Below, in pieces: positions 5,532 through 5,647 of a stretch of 5,647 bases of DNA. Origin of the DNA: an uncultured Desulfovibrio sp. GTDB taxonomy: Bacteria > Desulfobacterota > Desulfovibrionia > Desulfovibrionales > Desulfovibrionaceae. A model generated the notes under the pieces. That model had not been told where the DNA came from. It did no database searches and saw nothing but the letters and a program-made list of their open reading frames with translations. Location of the stretch: NCBI GenBank assembly GCA_947177645.1, contig CAMWVJ010000098.1:1-5647 (forward strand). The letters are read 5' to 3'. Each line of letters opens with the position of its first letter. Position 1 is the first letter of the stretch. The translations under genes were made by a program, and so were the position numbers.

Positions 5532-5546
5532 CCTGTGCTGCACGGG
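5532..5546. repeat. 15-bp near-perfect palindrome, possible operator
   Basis: CCTGTGCTGCACGGG is symmetric about T5539: CC/GG, then one T/G mismatch to symmetry, then GTGC/GCAC. Its size and form suit a dimeric regulator's site, perhaps for a gene beyond the right edge, but it could be chance. No promoter of good quality is visible next to it. Confidence 0.25.
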
Positions 5547-5603
5547 TAACGCCGAAAGTATCCGTCAAAAACAGCCTTTTAGCTTCCGGCTTCGTCAGAA
5601 AAA

Positions 5604-5646
5604 AATTTCCTCGGTCGAGTACTTAAGTACACTCCCTTCGGAAATT
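5604..5646. repeat. Interrupted palindrome at the right edge
   Basis: AATTTCC (5604-5610) is complementary to GGAAATT (5640-5646). At the centre lies a perfect 12-bp palindrome, GTACTTAAGTAC (5619-5630). The bases between pair only partly, giving an imperfect 43-base cruciform. A run of seven A (5599-5605) overlaps the left arm. No gene is seen from 5456 to 5647, and G+C falls to about 47% from 5501 on. It could be a bidirectional terminator, the upstream region of the next gene, or a copy of a dispersed repeat; the element may continue past the window. Confidence 0.4.
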
Positions 5647-5647
5647 A

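Overview
The window looks like a stretch of a GC-rich chromosome (roughly 60-65% G+C in the genes) from a strictly anaerobic deltaproteobacterium, most likely a member of the Desulfovibrionaceae. The taxonomic call is an inference. It rests on a class I hybrid-cluster protein with the Desulfovibrio-type N-terminal cysteine spacing, a ThyX rather than ThyA thymidylate synthase, and the general codon use. All supported genes lie on the + strand. Between them are good Shine-Dalgarno sequences and hairpins followed by T-runs, so the window is a series of short transcription units rather than one operon.

Layout: (1) bases 1-476 hold the C-terminal part of a ThyX-like flavin-dependent thymidylate synthase, cut by the left edge. 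(2) A 160-base spacer has a credible sigma70 promoter and a leader with two mutually exclusive hairpins and a T-run. It leads into a 234-residue NYN-domain (PIN-like, LabA/DUF88) putative ribonuclease at 637-1341. (3) After a terminator comes an amino-acid ABC uptake pair: a secreted family 3 solute-binding protein (1431-2183) and a HisM/GlnP-type permease (2237-3145). An intercistronic hairpin separates them and no ATPase gene is present. (4) A strong 13-bp bidirectional terminator closes that unit. (5) hcp, the hybrid-cluster protein (3307-4917), follows a leader with a long inverted repeat. (6) A hairpin with a T-run separates hcp from a small NimA-like FMN-binding split-barrel protein (4988-5455). 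(7) The last 190 bases contain no recognisable gene. They have a terminator, a drop to about 47% G+C and two palindromic elements, the last running to within one base of the right edge.

The genes do not form one obvious pathway. The likeliest functional pairing is hcp with the NimA-like flavoprotein, both plausibly involved in reductive handling of nitrogen oxides or nitro compounds. The SBP and permease form a nutrient-uptake unit that must borrow or encode elsewhere its ATPase. I found no clearly new multi-gene system, CRISPR array, transposase or RNA gene. The items most worth following up are the non-coding structures (NYN leader, hcp leader, right-edge palindromes) and the missing ATPase.
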